From: Devosia sp. YIM 151766
GTDB taxonomy: Bacteria > Pseudomonadota > Alphaproteobacteria > Rhizobiales > Devosiaceae
Direction of reading: 5' to 3'
DNA: 64,000 bases
Assembly (NCBI RefSeq): GCF_030285925.1
Contig: NZ_CP127251.1
Coordinates: 3,147,001 to 3,211,000, forward strand
Below the pieces are notes generated by a model that was not told where the DNA came from, searched no databases, and saw only the letters and a program-made list of their open reading frames with translations. Position 1 is the stretch's first letter. Every line of letters starts with the position of its first letter. The translations under genes were made by a program, and so were the position numbers. Shown in pieces: positions 25,904 to 35,378 of this stretch.

Positions 25904-25923
25904 CCATTCGCTACATCTCAGGC

Positions 25924-27840
25924 TTAGGCCGAGCGCTTGTCGTCGTCATCGTCCTTGACCTCTTCGAAATCGGCATCGACCACGTCGTCGTCGTCTTCTT
26001 CAGCCGCGCCGGAGGCCTTGGCTTCCGCCTCTTCCTGGCTGGCCTTGTACATGGCTTCGCCCAGCTTCATCGAAACTTCCGCCAGCGCGGCGGTCTTGGT
26101 CTTGATGGCTTCGGCATCGTCGCCGTCCAGAACCGATTTCACATCGGCAAGGGCGGCTTCGATGGCTTCCTTGTCCTCGGCCGAGACCTTGTCGCCGTAA
26201 TCCTTCACCGATTTCTCGGTCGAATGGACCAGCGATTCGGCCTGGTTGCGGGCTTCTACCGCCTCGCGCTTGCTCTTGTCGGCTTCGGCATTGGCTTCGG
26301 CGTCCTTGACCATCTTCTCGATATCGGCGTCCGAAAGACCGCCCGAGGCCTGGATGCGGATCTGCTGCTCCTTGCCGGTGCCCTTGTCCTTGGCCGAAAC
26401 GTTGACGATGCCGTTGGCGTCGATATCGAAGGTCACTTCGATCTGCGGCACGCCGCGCGGCGCCGACGGAATGCCGGCCAGGTCGAAATTGCCCAGGAGC
26501 TTGTTGTCGGCGGCCATTTCGCGTTCGCCCTGGAACACGCGGATGGTCACCGCGCTCTGGTTGTCCTCGGCGGTCGAGAAGGTCTGGCTCTTCTTGGTCG
26601 GAATGGTGGTGTTGCGGTCGATCAGGCGGGTAAAGACACCGCCCAGGGTTTCGATGCCCAGGCTCAGCGGGGTCACGTCGAGCAGCAGCACGTCCTTGAC
26701 GTCGCCCTGCAGCACGCCGCCCTGGATCGCGGCGCCCAGCGCCACCACTTCGTCCGGATTGACGCCCTTATGCGGCTCCTTGCCGAACAATTGCTTCACC
26801 GCTTCCTGCACTTTGGGCATGCGGCTCATGCCGCCCACCAGGACGACCTCCTCGATCTGGTTGGCCGAGAGTCCGGCATCCTTCATCGCCTGCTTGCAGG
26901 GCTCGATGGTGCGGGCGATCAGGTCGTCGACCAGCGATTCGAGCTTGGACCGGCTGAGCTTCAGCGTCAGGTGCTTGGGACCGGAGGCATCGGCGGTGAT
27001 GAAGGGCAGGTTGATTTCGGTCTGCGTGGCGCTCGACAGCTCGATCTTGGCCTTTTCGGCGGCCTCCTTGAGGCGTTGCAGCGCCAGCTTGTCGTTGCGC
27101 AGATCGATGCCCTGTTCCTTCTTGAACTCGTCGGCCAGGTAATCGACCAGGCGCATGTCGAAGTCTTCGCCGCCCAGGAAGGTGTCGCCATTGGTGGACT
27201 TCACCTCGAACACGCCATCGCCGATCTCGAGGATCGACACGTCGAACGTGCCGCCGCCCAGGTCATAGACCGCGATGGTGCCGTGGTTCTTCTTGTCGAG
27301 GCCATAGGCCAGCGCCGCGGCGGTGGGCTCGTTGATGATGCGCAGCACTTCCAGCCCGGCGATCTTGCCGGCATCCTTGGTGGCCTGACGCTGGCTGTCG
27401 TTGAAATAGGCCGGAACGGTGATCACCGCCTGGGTGACATTTTCGCCGAGATAGGCTTCGGCGGTTTCCTTCATCTTCTGCAGGATCATGGCCGAGACCT
27501 GGCTGGGCGAATATTTGTCGCCCGATGCCTCGACCCACGCATCGCCATTATCGGCGGCGACGATCTTGAACGGCACCAGATCCTTGTCCTTGGCCACCAC
27601 CTTGTCGTCATAGCGGCGCCCGATCAGGCGCTTGAAGGCGAACAGGGTGCCTTCCGGATTGGTGACCGCCTGGCGCTTGGCCGGCTGGCCGACCAGGCGC
27701 TCGCCGTCCTTGGAAAAGGCGACCATGGAGGGCGTGGTGCGCGCGCCTTCCGCATTTTCGATGACCTTGGGATTGCTGCCGTCCATCACGGCGACGCAGC
27801 TATTGGTCGTACCGAGGTCGATGCCGATAACTTTTGCCAT
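25924..27840 (-). CDS. dnaK: Chaperone DnaK (Hsp70)
   Basis: A 638-residue Hsp70 that binds exposed hydrophobic peptide and cycles with ATP, helped by DnaJ and GrpE. The N-terminus [11 protein letters not shown], the loop [11 protein letters not shown] and the adenosine site VGGMSRMP mark the ATPase; the linker [16 protein letters not shown] leads to the peptide-binding domain. The last 25 residues are a poly-Asp/Glu tail. The ATG at 27840 is the family start; an in-frame extension upstream has no counterpart. A sigma32-like promoter lies 115-145 bases upstream. Confidence 0.99.
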   Translation of the reverse strand: MAKVIGIDLGTTNSCVAVMDGSNPKVIENAEGARTTPSMVAFSKDGERLVGQPAKRQAVTNPEGTLFAFKRLIGRRYDDKVVAKDKDLVPFKIVAADNGDAWVEASGDKYSPSQVSAMILQKMKETAEAYLGENVTQAVITVPAYFNDSQRQATKDAGKIAGLEVLRIINEPTAAALAYGLDKKNHGTIAVYDLGGGTFDVSILEIGDGVFEVKSTNGDTFLGGEDFDMRLVDYLADEFKKEQGIDLRNDKLALQRLKEAAEKAKIELSSATQTEINLPFITADASGPKHLTLKLSRSKLESLVDDLIARTIEPCKQAMKDAGLSANQIEEVVLVGGMSRMPKVQEAVKQLFGKEPHKGVNPDEVVALGAAIQGGVLQGDVKDVLLLDVTPLSLGIETLGGVFTRLIDRNTTIPTKKSQTFSTAEDNQSAVTIRVFQGEREMAADNKLLGNFDLAGIPSAPRGVPQIEVTFDIDANGIVNVSAKDKGTGKEQQIRIQASGGLSDADIEKMVKDAEANAEADKSKREAVEARNQAESLVHSTEKSVKDYGDKVSAEDKEAIEAALADVKSVLDGDDAEAIKTKTAALAEVSMKLGEAMYKASQEEAEAKASGAAEEDDDDVVDADFEEVKDDDDDKRSA

Positions 27841-27954
27841 TACTTTTGCCTCTCTTTCAGCGAACCCGGGTCGAAGCCCCTTGCGGCAGCTCCGTGCCCC
27901 TCTCGGGTCGGGTCCCTCGTAGGTTTCAAACCGCCCGTTGCCGGGCCTCGGGGC

Positions 27955-27985
27955 GTATATAGGGGGGTGCGCCGAGGGCTTCAAG
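27955..27985 (-). promoter_or_regulatory. Sigma32-like promoter of dnaK
   Basis: On the minus strand, CTTGAA (27985-27980), then CCCCTATATAC ending at 27955. Both parts resemble the alphaproteobacterial RpoH consensus. It would give a leader of about 110 bases. No CIRCE element (the HrcA site TTAGCACTC-N9-GAGTGCTAA) was found here. Confidence 0.65.
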
Positions 27986-28064
27986 CGGGGCATTGGCGAG
28001 ATTTTCGGCTCTTTGTCGCGCTTGGTGATTTCGCCCGGCGCGGAAATTTCCTAAATCGAGTCCC

Positions 28065-29834
28065 ATGTTCATTCCCGGCACCGTGCTTCTGCACGACAAT
28101 CTTGCTTCCCAAGGCCAAAACCTGCTGTTCACCGCGCCGCGTGAAGTGCTGGTGGCCCATGACGCGGCCGGGGCGCGGGCGGCCCTGGCCCGCCTCGCCG
28201 AAGCCGGCCGGCGCGGCCTCTGGGCCGCCGGCTATCTGGCCTATGACCTCGGTCTGCTGTTCGAGGAGCGGCTCGAACGGCTGTTGCCGCGGCGCAGCCG
28301 GACGCCGCTGCTCTGGTTCGGCCTTTACGATGCGCCGCAGCGCCCCGATGGCGAGGCCATCGCCCGGCTGCTGGCGGCGGCGCAGCCGGGCCGCGCGACG
28401 GAGCTGGCCCCGATTCTCGATTTCGCGACCTATCGCCAGGCTTTCGAGCGCGTACAGGCCCTGATCGCCGCCGGCGACGTCTATCAGGTCAATCTCACCC
28501 TCAAGGCGCGCTTTCGCCTCGATGGCGATCCCCTCGGGCTCTACTCGATTCTCGCCGAGAGCCAGCCCGTCGCCTATGGCGCCTATATAAATGCCGGCGA
28601 TCACCAGGTGCTGTCCCGCTCGCCCGAACTGTTCGTCGCGGTTCATGGCGATAGGGTCAAGGCGCGGCCGATGAAGGGCACGCTGCGGCGCGGCCATACC
28701 GTAGCCGAGGACGCGGCGGGGCGCGCCGCCCTGGCCGCCGATCCCAAGAACCGCGCTGAAAACCTGATGATCGTCGATCTGCTGCGCAACGATCTGGGGC
28801 GCATCGCCGAGATCGGCTCTGTCCAGGTCACCGATCTCTTCACCGTCGAGACCTATCGCAGCCTGCACACCATGACCTCGGGCATAAAGGCGCGCAAAAA
28901 GCCGGCTATCGGCCTGGGCGAGGTGCTCGAAAACCTGTTCCCCTGCGGCTCGGTCACCGGCGCCCCCAAATTGCGGGCCATGGAAATCATCCACGCGGTC
29001 GAAGCCATGCCGCGCGGGCTCTATACCGGCTCGATCGGCTATATCGCCCCCAATGGCGATTTCGCCTTCAACGTCGCCATCCGCACCGCCTTGATCCACG
29101 CGGATGGCACAGGCGAAATCGGCATTGGCGGCGGTATCGTCGCTGATTCGACCGCTGAGGACGAATATCAGGAGGCGCTGCTCAAATTGAAATTCCTCTC
29201 CGACCCCGCCCCGCCGGTGGTGCTGATCGAAACCTTCAAATGGACGCCGGGAGAGGGCTATGCCCTGCTCGACCGGCATCTGGATCGCCTGCTGGCTTCG
29301 GCCGCCTATTTCGCCCTGCCGGTCACCCGCGGCGAGGCCGCCGCTTATCTGGCGGCAAGCGCCGGGGATTGGGCCGGTCCGATGCGCGTCCGGCTGACCC
29401 TGTCCGCTTCCGGGCTCGACCTCACCGCCACGCCGCTGCCGCCCAGTCCGGAGAAATTCCGTTTCGCCATCGCCGAGGAGCGTCTCGATTCGACGTCCCT
29501 CTGGCTGGCCCACAAAACCACCAATCGCGCCTTTTACGACCAGCCGCGCCAGCGCGCCCATGAGCGGCTTGGCCTCGATGAGGTGGTGTTCCGCAACGAG
29601 CGCGACGAGCTGACCGAAGGCTCCTTCACCAATCTTTTCATCGAACGGGGCGGCCGGCTGTTCACCCCGCCCCTGGCCTCGGGCCTCTTGCCGGGCACTT
29701 TGCGGGCCGACCTCATTGCCCGGGGCAAGGCCGAGGAACGCCGCCTCACCCTTGCCGATCTCGATGCCGCCGAGGCAATCTGGCTCGGCAATTCCGTGCG
29801 TGGCCTCGTGCCCGCCGAATGGATAAAGGACTGA
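28065..29834 (+). CDS. Aminodeoxychorismate synthase (PabB) fused to aminodeoxychorismate lyase (PabC)
   Basis: A 589-residue bifunctional protein for p-aminobenzoate, a folate precursor. Residues about 90-380 are the chorismate-binding PabB unit (GDVYQVNLT, SRSPELF, PMKGTLRRG, GSVTGAPK, IGGGIVADS). Residues about 385-589 are a class IV PLP fold like PabC (HLDRLLASAAYF, HKTTNR with Lys, ELTEGSFTNLFIE). The fusion lets the intermediate be cleaved where it is made. A separate PabA glutaminase is not in the window. It diverges from dnaK. Confidence 0.92.
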   Translation: MFIPGTVLLHDNLASQGQNLLFTAPREVLVAHDAAGARAALARLAEAGRRGLWAAGYLAYDLGLLFEERLERLLPRRSRTPLLWFGLYDAPQRPDGEAIARLLAAAQPGRATELAPILDFATYRQAFERVQALIAAGDVYQVNLTLKARFRLDGDPLGLYSILAESQPVAYGAYINAGDHQVLSRSPELFVAVHGDRVKARPMKGTLRRGHTVAEDAAGRAALAADPKNRAENLMIVDLLRNDLGRIAEIGSVQVTDLFTVETYRSLHTMTSGIKARKKPAIGLGEVLENLFPCGSVTGAPKLRAMEIIHAVEAMPRGLYTGSIGYIAPNGDFAFNVAIRTALIHADGTGEIGIGGGIVADSTAEDEYQEALLKLKFLSDPAPPVVLIETFKWTPGEGYALLDRHLDRLLASAAYFALPVTRGEAAAYLAASAGDWAGPMRVRLTLSASGLDLTATPLPPSPEKFRFAIAEERLDSTSLWLAHKTTNRAFYDQPRQRAHERLGLDEVVFRNERDELTEGSFTNLFIERGGRLFTPPLASGLLPGTLRADLIARGKAEERRLTLADLDAAEAIWLGNSVRGLVPAEWIKD

Positions 29835-29836
29835 CC

Positions 29837-30469
29837 ATGATCGAAATCCAGCGCGAAGACATCCTCGTCGTCGTCGATATGCAATATGACTTCCTGCCGG
29901 GCGGCAGCCTGGCGGTGGCCGGCGGCGATGAGATCGTGCCGCTGATCAATGCCCTGGCCAAAAAGTTCGCCAATGTCGTGCTCACCCAGGACTGGCACCC
30001 CGCCGATCATATCTCCTTTGCCAGCCAGCACCGGGGCAAGGCGCCCTTCGAGACCATCGAGCTCGACTACGGCATCCAGGTGCTCTGGCCCGACCATTGC
30101 GTGTGGAACAGCCATGGCGCCGAGATCAGCCGCGACATCCACATCCCCCATGCCCAGCTCGTGCTGCGCAAGGGCTATAACCGGGGCATCGATTCCTATT
30201 CGGGCTTCCAGGAGGCGGATCGCCAGACCCTGACCGGGCTGGCCGGTTATCTCAACGAGCGCGATACCGGCCGGATCTATGTGGTGGGCCTTGCCGCCGA
30301 TTTCTGCGTCGCCTGGACGGCTTTGGACGGCGCTGCCGGCGGCTTCGGCGTCACCGTGATCGAAGACGCGACCCGCGCCATCGATACCAATGGCTCATTG
30401 GCGCAGGCCTGGGCCGATCTCGATGCGGCCGGCGTGCAAAGGATAATGAGCCGCGACATATTGGGCTAG
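29837..30469 (+). CDS. pncA: Nicotinamidase
   Basis: A 210-residue cysteine hydrolase that converts nicotinamide to nicotinate in NAD recycling. The triad Asp14 (VVDMQYDFLPGGSL), Lys112 (LRKGYN) and Cys157 (ADFCVAWTALD) is present, with metal ligands Asp52, His54 and His58 (DWHPADH). The ATG at 29837 lies 2 bases after the pabBC stop, so the two are one transcript. The product distinguishes it from isochorismatases by the DWHP metal motif. Confidence 0.94.
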   Translation: MIEIQREDILVVVDMQYDFLPGGSLAVAGGDEIVPLINALAKKFANVVLTQDWHPADHISFASQHRGKAPFETIELDYGIQVLWPDHCVWNSHGAEISRDIHIPHAQLVLRKGYNRGIDSYSGFQEADRQTLTGLAGYLNERDTGRIYVVGLAADFCVAWTALDGAAGGFGVTVIEDATRAIDTNGSLAQAWADLDAAGVQRIMSRDILG

Positions 30470-30482
30470 GACCGGAAGTCCC

Positions 30483-30508
30483 GCACCTCTCCCTCCGGGG
30501 AGAGGTGC
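30483..30508. repeat. Inverted repeat CACCTCTCCC/GGGGAGAGGTG
   Basis: GCACCTCTCCC - TCC - GGGGAGAGGTGC forms an 11-base-pair stem between the converging pncA and grpE genes. It resembles the CTCCCC/GGGGAG repeat at 33161-33272. It may also stop transcription although it lacks a T run. Confidence 0.6.
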
Positions 30509-30532
30509 CGTCGATGAGGGGCCTGCGTCTAT

Positions 30533-31138
30533 TCAGGCGCTCTTGTCGACGCCCTCTGCCCCTTCTTCGGGGGCCTCGGAAGCCACGGGCGCGGCTGCCC
30601 CGCCCTTGGCTACGCCGACCATGGCCGGGCGCAATACGCGATCGCCGATGATGAAGCCTTCCTGCACCACCTGCACCACAATGCCTTCCGGCACTTGCGG
30701 GTTGGGCACTTCGAACATGGCCTGATGTTTATGGGGATCGAATTTCTGCCCCGCCGCCTCAATCTGCTTGACGCCGTGCTTGGCCAGCAGCCGCTGGGTC
30801 TCGCGTTCGGCCAGCTCGATCCCCTCGATCAGGCTCTTGAGCGTGCCGTCGGCGTTCTCGCGGGTTTCCGCCGGCACCACCAGCAGCGCCCGATTCAGCG
30901 CGTCGGTGGCGCTCAGCATGTCGCGGGCAAAGCCGGCAATGGCATAGGAGCGGGTATCGGCGACATCGCGCTCATTGCGCTTGCGCAGATTTTCCATCTC
31001 CGCGACACTGCGCAGCAGCTTGTCCTTGAGGTCGGCATTTTCGGCCGTCAGGGCCTCGATGGGATCGACTTCGGGCGTTTCGGTCACAGGGATTTCGGTT
31101 TCCGGTCCTTCGCCCTGGGCGGCGTTTTCGTCGCTCAT
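30533..31138 (-). CDS. grpE: GrpE, nucleotide exchange factor of DnaK
   Basis: A 201-residue protein: an acidic N-terminus, a long coiled-coil helix (about 30-95, [25 protein letters not shown]) and the C-terminal beta domain with [25 protein letters not shown]. It releases ADP from DnaK. The tail is acidic and Ala-rich. It follows hrcA by 61 bases on the same strand, the usual hrcA-grpE pair. Confidence 0.97.
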   Translation of the reverse strand: MSDENAAQGEGPETEIPVTETPEVDPIEALTAENADLKDKLLRSVAEMENLRKRNERDVADTRSYAIAGFARDMLSATDALNRALLVVPAETRENADGTLKSLIEGIELAERETQRLLAKHGVKQIEAAGQKFDPHKHQAMFEVPNPQVPEGIVVQVVQEGFIIGDRVLRPAMVGVAKGGAAAPVASEAPEEGAEGVDKSA

Positions 31139-31199
31139 CTGATCTTCATCCGTATGCGTAAAAAATCTTCACCGCATATCGTCCAAGCGGGCGCGCAAT

Positions 31200-32285
31200 T
31201 CAAGCCTTGCCGCGTTGACGCGCCATCATCGCCGAAATGACATTGGCGGTATAATCCACCACCGGCACGATGCGGGCGTAATTGAGCCGCGTCGGCCCGA
31301 TCACCCCCAGCACCCCGACGATTTTGTCGTTGGCGTCCTTATAGGGGCTGAGGATCACCGAAGAACCCGACAGCGAGAACAGCTTGTTCTCCGAGCCGAT
31401 GAAGATGCGCACGCCCTGTCCCCGCTCCGCATCGCCCAGGAGGTCGAGCAGGCCGTCCTTGCTTTCCAGCTCATCGAATAATTGCCGCATCCGCATCAAT
31501 TCGTCGCTGGCCATGGCGTCGTTGATGAGATTGGCCCGACCGCGCACGATCACCGTCGGTGCGTCGCTGCCCGCTGGCTCGGCCAGCGTTGCGATGCCGG
31601 CATCGACCAGTTTCTGCGTCAGCTCGTCCAGTTCCGCCCGTTGCTCGGACCGCTTCTCATTGAGTACGCGCCGCGCTTCCGCCAGGGTCCGCCCCACTAC
31701 ATAATGGCTAAGATAATTGCCCGCCTGGCTGAGCGCGCTGGCCGTATAGCCCGGCGGCAATTCGAGAATGCGGTTTTCCACCTGTCCGTCCTCGCCCACC
31801 AGGATGGCCATGGCCCGCGCCGCGTCCAGCCGCACGAATTCGATATGCTTGAGCACCATATCGGCCTTGGCGGCGATGACGACGCCCGCCCCCTGGCTCA
31901 GTCCCGACAGCAGCGAGGAGGCTTCGGTCAGGAAATCCTCCACCTGCCCATGCCCGGCACTGCCCTCGATATGGCGGGAAATCTGGTGACGCTCGCTTTC
32001 ATCGACGCTGCCCAGTTCCAGCATCGCATCGACGAAAAAGCGCAGGCCCTGCTGGGTCGGGGCGCGGCCCGCCGAGGTATGGGGCGCCGCGATCAGGCCG
32101 AGATCTTCCAGGTCGGCCATGACATTGCGTACCGAGGCCGGCGACAATTCCACCTGCAATAGCCGGCTGAGATCGCGCGATCCCACCGGCAGGCCGGTAT
32201 CGAGATAGCGCTCCACCAGCCGCCGGAAAATATCCTGGCTGCGGCTGTTGAGCACGGAAAGGAAGTCTTCGGCAACTCGGGTCAT
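31200..32285 (-). CDS. hrcA: HrcA heat-shock repressor
   Basis: About 361 residues. An N-terminal winged helix (about 14-95, [26 protein letters not shown] and [16 protein letters not shown]) precedes the dimer and GAF-like domains. HrcA represses heat-shock genes by binding CIRCE elements. The ATG at 32285 is favoured; a GTG at 32324 would add 13 residues and neither has a strong ribosome site. No CIRCE element was seen in this window, so its targets are elsewhere. Confidence 0.94.
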   Translation of the reverse strand: MTRVAEDFLSVLNSRSQDIFRRLVERYLDTGLPVGSRDLSRLLQVELSPASVRNVMADLEDLGLIAAPHTSAGRAPTQQGLRFFVDAMLELGSVDESERHQISRHIEGSAGHGQVEDFLTEASSLLSGLSQGAGVVIAAKADMVLKHIEFVRLDAARAMAILVGEDGQVENRILELPPGYTASALSQAGNYLSHYVVGRTLAEARRVLNEKRSEQRAELDELTQKLVDAGIATLAEPAGSDAPTVIVRGRANLINDAMASDELMRMRQLFDELESKDGLLDLLGDAERGQGVRIFIGSENKLFSLSGSSVILSPYKDANDKIVGVLGVIGPTRLNYARIVPVVDYTANVISAMMARQRGKA

Positions 32286-32388
32286 CTGGTTTTCTAATAA
32301 AGTCTTCGGCTTTAACCTTGCCACTTCATTTAAGCCCTTCCTCCCCAGCCGCCAAGCGTCTGGCGCTTGTGGGCCGCTCCGTTGAGAG

Positions 32389-32404
32389 TTAAGAGGCGGT
32401 TAAC
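32389..32404. promoter_or_regulatory. CtrA box in the hrcA/rph gap, TTAA-N7-TTAAC
   Basis: TTAA-GAGGCGG-TTAAC matches the CtrA consensus at every fixed base. It is 20 bases before the rph ATG, and 104 bases before that of hrcA. A TATAAT at 32407-32412 lies just downstream, with TTGAGA at 32382-32387 as a poorly spaced -35, so bound CtrA would overlap the rph promoter. Confidence 0.65.
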
Positions 32405-32423
32405 GCTATAATAGACTGGAACC

Positions 32424-33143
32424 ATGATGCGGCCATCCGGACGTCAGCCTGCCCAAATGCGGGCCGTGACCCTCGAACGCAATATTGCCAAGAAAGCCGA
32501 GGGTTCGTGCCTCGTGGCTTTCGGCGATACCCGGGTCCTGTGCACCGCTTCGGTGGAAACCAGCGTCCCCTCCTGGCTGCGCGGCAAGGGCCAGGGCTGG
32601 GTCACCGCCGAATATGGCATGCTGCCCCGCGCCACCGGCTCGCGCACCCGCCGCGAGGCCAGCGCCGGCAAGCAAACGGGCCGCACCCAGGAAATCCAGC
32701 GCCTCATCGGTCGCTCGCTGCGCGCCGTGGTCGACCTCGAAGCCCTGGGCGAGGTGCAGGTCACACTCGATTGTGATGTGCTCGAGGCCGATGGTGGCAC
32801 CCGCACCGCCGCGATCACCGGCGCCTATGTGGCCCTGGCCGATGCGATCCGCTGGATGGAGGAGCGCAAGCTCACCAGGGGCGTGGCGCTCAAGGACAAT
32901 GTTGCCGCCATTTCCTGCGGCATCTATCGCGGCACCCCGGTGCTCGATCTCGATTATCTCGAAGACGTCGAGGCCGAGACCGACGCCAATTTCGTCATGA
33001 CCGGCGCCGGCAAGTTCGTCGAAATCCAGGGCACCGCCGAAGGCGCCCCTTTCGACCGGGCCGAGCTCGACGCGCTGATGGGGCTGGCCGAACAGGGCAT
33101 CGGCGAATTGGCGCTGATGCAGAAAGCGGCTTTGGGCGGATGA
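32424..33143 (+). CDS. rph: Ribonuclease PH
   Basis: A 239-residue phosphorolytic exoribonuclease that trims tRNA 3' ends. Conserved blocks include [22 protein letters not shown], the RTRREA loop, [12 protein letters not shown] and the phosphate-site run [11 protein letters not shown]. The first ATG (32424) is followed at once by a second (32427), either of which could be used. It is followed by a repeat region and then rdgB, a common pair. Confidence 0.96.
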   Translation: MMRPSGRQPAQMRAVTLERNIAKKAEGSCLVAFGDTRVLCTASVETSVPSWLRGKGQGWVTAEYGMLPRATGSRTRREASAGKQTGRTQEIQRLIGRSLRAVVDLEALGEVQVTLDCDVLEADGGTRTAAITGAYVALADAIRWMEERKLTRGVALKDNVAAISCGIYRGTPVLDLDYLEDVEAETDANFVMTGAGKFVEIQGTAEGAPFDRAELDALMGLAEQGIGELALMQKAALGG

Positions 33144-33160
33144 GATTTTGGCGCAAATCC

Positions 33161-33272
33161 CCCTCATCCGGCGCTGCGCGCCACCTTCTCCCCGAGGGGG
33201 CGAAGAATGGTTCGGCGCGCGCCTCTGGTTCCTCTTCCCCTCGGGGAGAGGGTGCCCGAGGGGCGGGTAAGG
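33161..33272. repeat. Inverted pair of CTTCTCCCCGAGGGG-type repeats
   Basis: Between rph and rdgB, CACCTTCTCCCCGAGGGG is followed about 35 bases later by its inverted form CCCCTCGGGGAGAGGGTG. The left part, CCTCATCCGGCGCTGCGCGCC, has its own GGCGC/GCGCC hairpin. This resembles the mosaic intergenic repeats described in Rhizobiales genomes. A role in mRNA stability or as terminator is possible. Confidence 0.7.
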
Positions 33273-33339
33273 GAGTTTTCCGGCAAGATAATTGCCCCAT
33301 CTGGAACGACATCGAACGCGCTCTCGATGGAGAGAAGCC

Positions 33340-33984
33340 ATGAATATTCCGCGTCTTCGTCCCGGTGCCCGGCTCTGCATCGCCACCCATAATGCCGGCA
33401 AGCTGCGCGAATTTCGCGAGCTGTTCGAGCCCTTCGGCCTCGAATTGGTTTCGGCCGGCGAGCTCGGCCTGCCCGAGCCGGAAGAGACCGGCACCAGTTT
33501 CGCCGAAAATGCCCGCACCAAGGCCCATGCCGCTGCCCGGGGCGCCAATATGCTGGCGCTCAGCGACGATAGCGGCCTCTGCGTCGATGCGCTCAATGGC
33601 GAGCCCGGTGTCTATACCGCCGACTGGGCCGGCATGCCGCGCGATTTCAACCGTGCCATGAAGCGGGTGGAAGACGCGCTGCAGGCGGCGGGCGCCATTT
33701 CGCCCGGCCAGCGCCGCGCCTTTTTCAATGCCACGCTCTGCCTCGCCCATCCCGATGGCCGCGATATGCTCTATGTCGGCCAATGCTATGGCACGCTGGT
33801 CTGGCCGCCGCGCGGCGATCAGGGCCATGGCTACGACCCCATGTTCATGCCCGATGGTCATGACCTCACCTTCGGCGAAATGCCGCCCGAGGTGAAACAT
33901 TCCTGGATTCCGGGCCAGACCGGCCTTTCCCATCGCGCCCGCGCCTTCTCCCAATTCGTGGAGAACCAACTTGAACATGCTTGA
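33340..33984 (+). CDS. rdgB: XTP/dITP pyrophosphatase (RdgB/HAM1)
   Basis: A 214-residue house-cleaning enzyme that hydrolyses ITP, dITP and XTP so they are not built into nucleic acid. The nucleotide loop THNAGKLREF opens the protein; LALSDDSGLCVDAL holds the catalytic Asp, and GHGYDPMF and LSHRARAF complete the family pattern. The ATG at 33340 has AGAGAAG upstream. Repeat copy D follows its stop. Confidence 0.96.
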   Translation: MNIPRLRPGARLCIATHNAGKLREFRELFEPFGLELVSAGELGLPEPEETGTSFAENARTKAHAAARGANMLALSDDSGLCVDALNGEPGVYTADWAGMPRDFNRAMKRVEDALQAAGAISPGQRRAFFNATLCLAHPDGRDMLYVGQCYGTLVWPPRGDQGHGYDPMFMPDGHDLTFGEMPPEVKHSWIPGQTGLSHRARAFSQFVENQLEHA

Positions 33985-34006
33985 CCAGCGCTCGGTGCAA
34001 CCGATG

Positions 34007-34064
34007 AAAAGCTCCAGTAGAGCCTTTCAAGCCGTCAGGGCCATGAGCGCTATGCGCGAATGGT
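34007..34064 (+). repeat. Two-hairpin repeat element (copy D, diverged)
   Basis: Hairpin 1: AAAAGCTC-CAGTA-GAGCCTTT with one mismatch. Hairpin 2: GCCAT-GA-GCGC-TAT-GCGC-GA-ATGGT. In hairpin 2 both strands of the stem changed together relative to copies B and C (GAGC/GCTC to GCGC/GCGC), while the TAT loop and flanking GA are kept. The outer stem is not clear. Located between rdgB and hemW, same orientation. Confidence 0.6.
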
Positions 34065-34152
34065 GGCGGCAGGTTTGTGCGGAACCATCGCCCATCGCCT
34101 CCCTCCCTTTTGGCGGATGCGCCTTCGGGCTGATGACGGATCGAGGTCACCC

Positions 34153-35301
34153 ATGAGCAACGATCTCTTCGGCATCTACGTCCACTGGCCCTTCTGCGCC
34201 GCCAAGTGCCCCTATTGCGACTTCAATTCCCACGTGCATCGCGGCCCCTTCGACGAGGACGCCTTTGTCGAGGGCTATAAGCGCGAGATCGCCCATATGG
34301 CGGCGCTCTCGCCCGGGCGGCTGGTGCAGTCGATCTTTTTCGGCGGCGGTACGCCCTCGCTGATGTCGCCCAAAGCGGTCGGCGCCATTCTCGACGCCAT
34401 TGCCGAGGAATGGCAGATCGACCGCCATGCCGAGATCACTCTGGAAGCCAATCCTACCAGCGTGGAGGTCGAGCGTTTTCGCGGCTTTCGCGCCGCCGGC
34501 ATCAATCGGGTCTCGCTCGGGGTGCAATCGCTGCGCGAGGGGCCGCTGGCCGAACTGGGCCGCCGCCACAGCGTCGATGAAGCCGTTACCGCGGTGCGCA
34601 TCGCCCAATCGGTGTTCGAGCGCAGCAGTTTCGACCTCATCTATGCCCGGCCCAAGCAAACGCTGGAGGACTGGGAGGACGAGCTCAAGGAAGCGCTGTG
34701 GCTGGCGCGCGGCCATCTGAGTCTCTACCAGCTGACCATCGAGCAGGGCACGCGCTATTTCGACCTGTTCAAGGCCGGCAAACTCAAAATGCCCGATGAG
34801 GATCTGGGTGCCGATTTCTACGAATTGACCCAGGAATTGACCGCTGAGGCCGGAATGCCGGCCTATGAGATTTCCAATCACGCCGTGCCCGGCCAGGAAA
34901 GCCGCCACAATATGCTCTATTGGCGCTATGGCGAATATGTCGGCATCGGCCCCGGCGCCCATGGAAGGCTCATGCTCAATCACCAGCGCCACGCCACCGC
35001 CACGGAAAAACTGCCCTTCGACTGGCTGAAGCGCGTCAACGAGACCGGCCACGGCATGATCACCGACGATGTCCTCACCTGGGAGGAACAGGGCGACGAA
35101 TTTCTGGTCATGGGCCTGCGCCTCAAGGAAGGCATTTCCCCCTCCCGTTTCATGTCGATTTCCGGCCGCGCCATTGCCGCAAAGCAGATCGAGGCGCTCA
35201 AGGGCTACGGTTTCGTCGAGACCCTGCCCAACGGCAATATCCGCGTCACCGACAAGGGCTTTCCCGTCCTCGACGCCGTCGTCGCCGACCTGGCGGCCTG
35301 A
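34153..35301 (+). CDS. hemW: HemW-like radical SAM protein (oxygen-independent coproporphyrinogen oxidase-like)
   Basis: A 382-residue radical SAM protein. The iron-sulphur ligands Cys15, Cys19 and Cys22 are in CAAKCPYC, followed by FFGGGTPSL and ANPTSVE. HemW lacks the coproporphyrinogen oxidase activity of true HemN and is thought to bind and transfer haem; the N-terminus without the HemN-specific extension supports HemW. The ATG at 34153 is the family start. The rph-rdgB-hemW order is common in this class. Confidence 0.92.
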   Translation: MSNDLFGIYVHWPFCAAKCPYCDFNSHVHRGPFDEDAFVEGYKREIAHMAALSPGRLVQSIFFGGGTPSLMSPKAVGAILDAIAEEWQIDRHAEITLEANPTSVEVERFRGFRAAGINRVSLGVQSLREGPLAELGRRHSVDEAVTAVRIAQSVFERSSFDLIYARPKQTLEDWEDELKEALWLARGHLSLYQLTIEQGTRYFDLFKAGKLKMPDEDLGADFYELTQELTAEAGMPAYEISNHAVPGQESRHNMLYWRYGEYVGIGPGAHGRLMLNHQRHATATEKLPFDWLKRVNETGHGMITDDVLTWEEQGDEFLVMGLRLKEGISPSRFMSISGRAIAAKQIEALKGYGFVETLPNGNIRVTDKGFPVLDAVVADLAA

Positions 35302-35378
35302 CAGGGCGGAACCCCTGGCAGACCTCACAATGAGCCTGTCGAACCGCGAGGAACCGCTTCCACCGGAAATTGAAACGC

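Larger units (their letters stand above)
25606..25923. other. Structured dnaK-dnaJ intergenic region
   Basis: A 318-base gap with five separate features: the dnaK terminator (25873-25903), repeat copy C (25772-25854), a parS-like site (25749-25764), and a hairpin with arms ACAAA/TTTGT and palindromic GCCGGC (25662-25689), which lies 57 bases before the dnaJ ATG. The terminator implies dnaJ needs its own promoter or read-through. No further gene is seen. Confidence 0.7.

Noticed and set aside
26224..28464. A 746-codon open frame on the plus strand opposite dnaK
   Set aside because: It lies entirely antisense to dnaK, has a composition expected from the reverse of a GC-rich gene (His/Gly/Asp-rich), and shows no domain. 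Same for other long antisense frames at 20168-21811 and 5125-6765.
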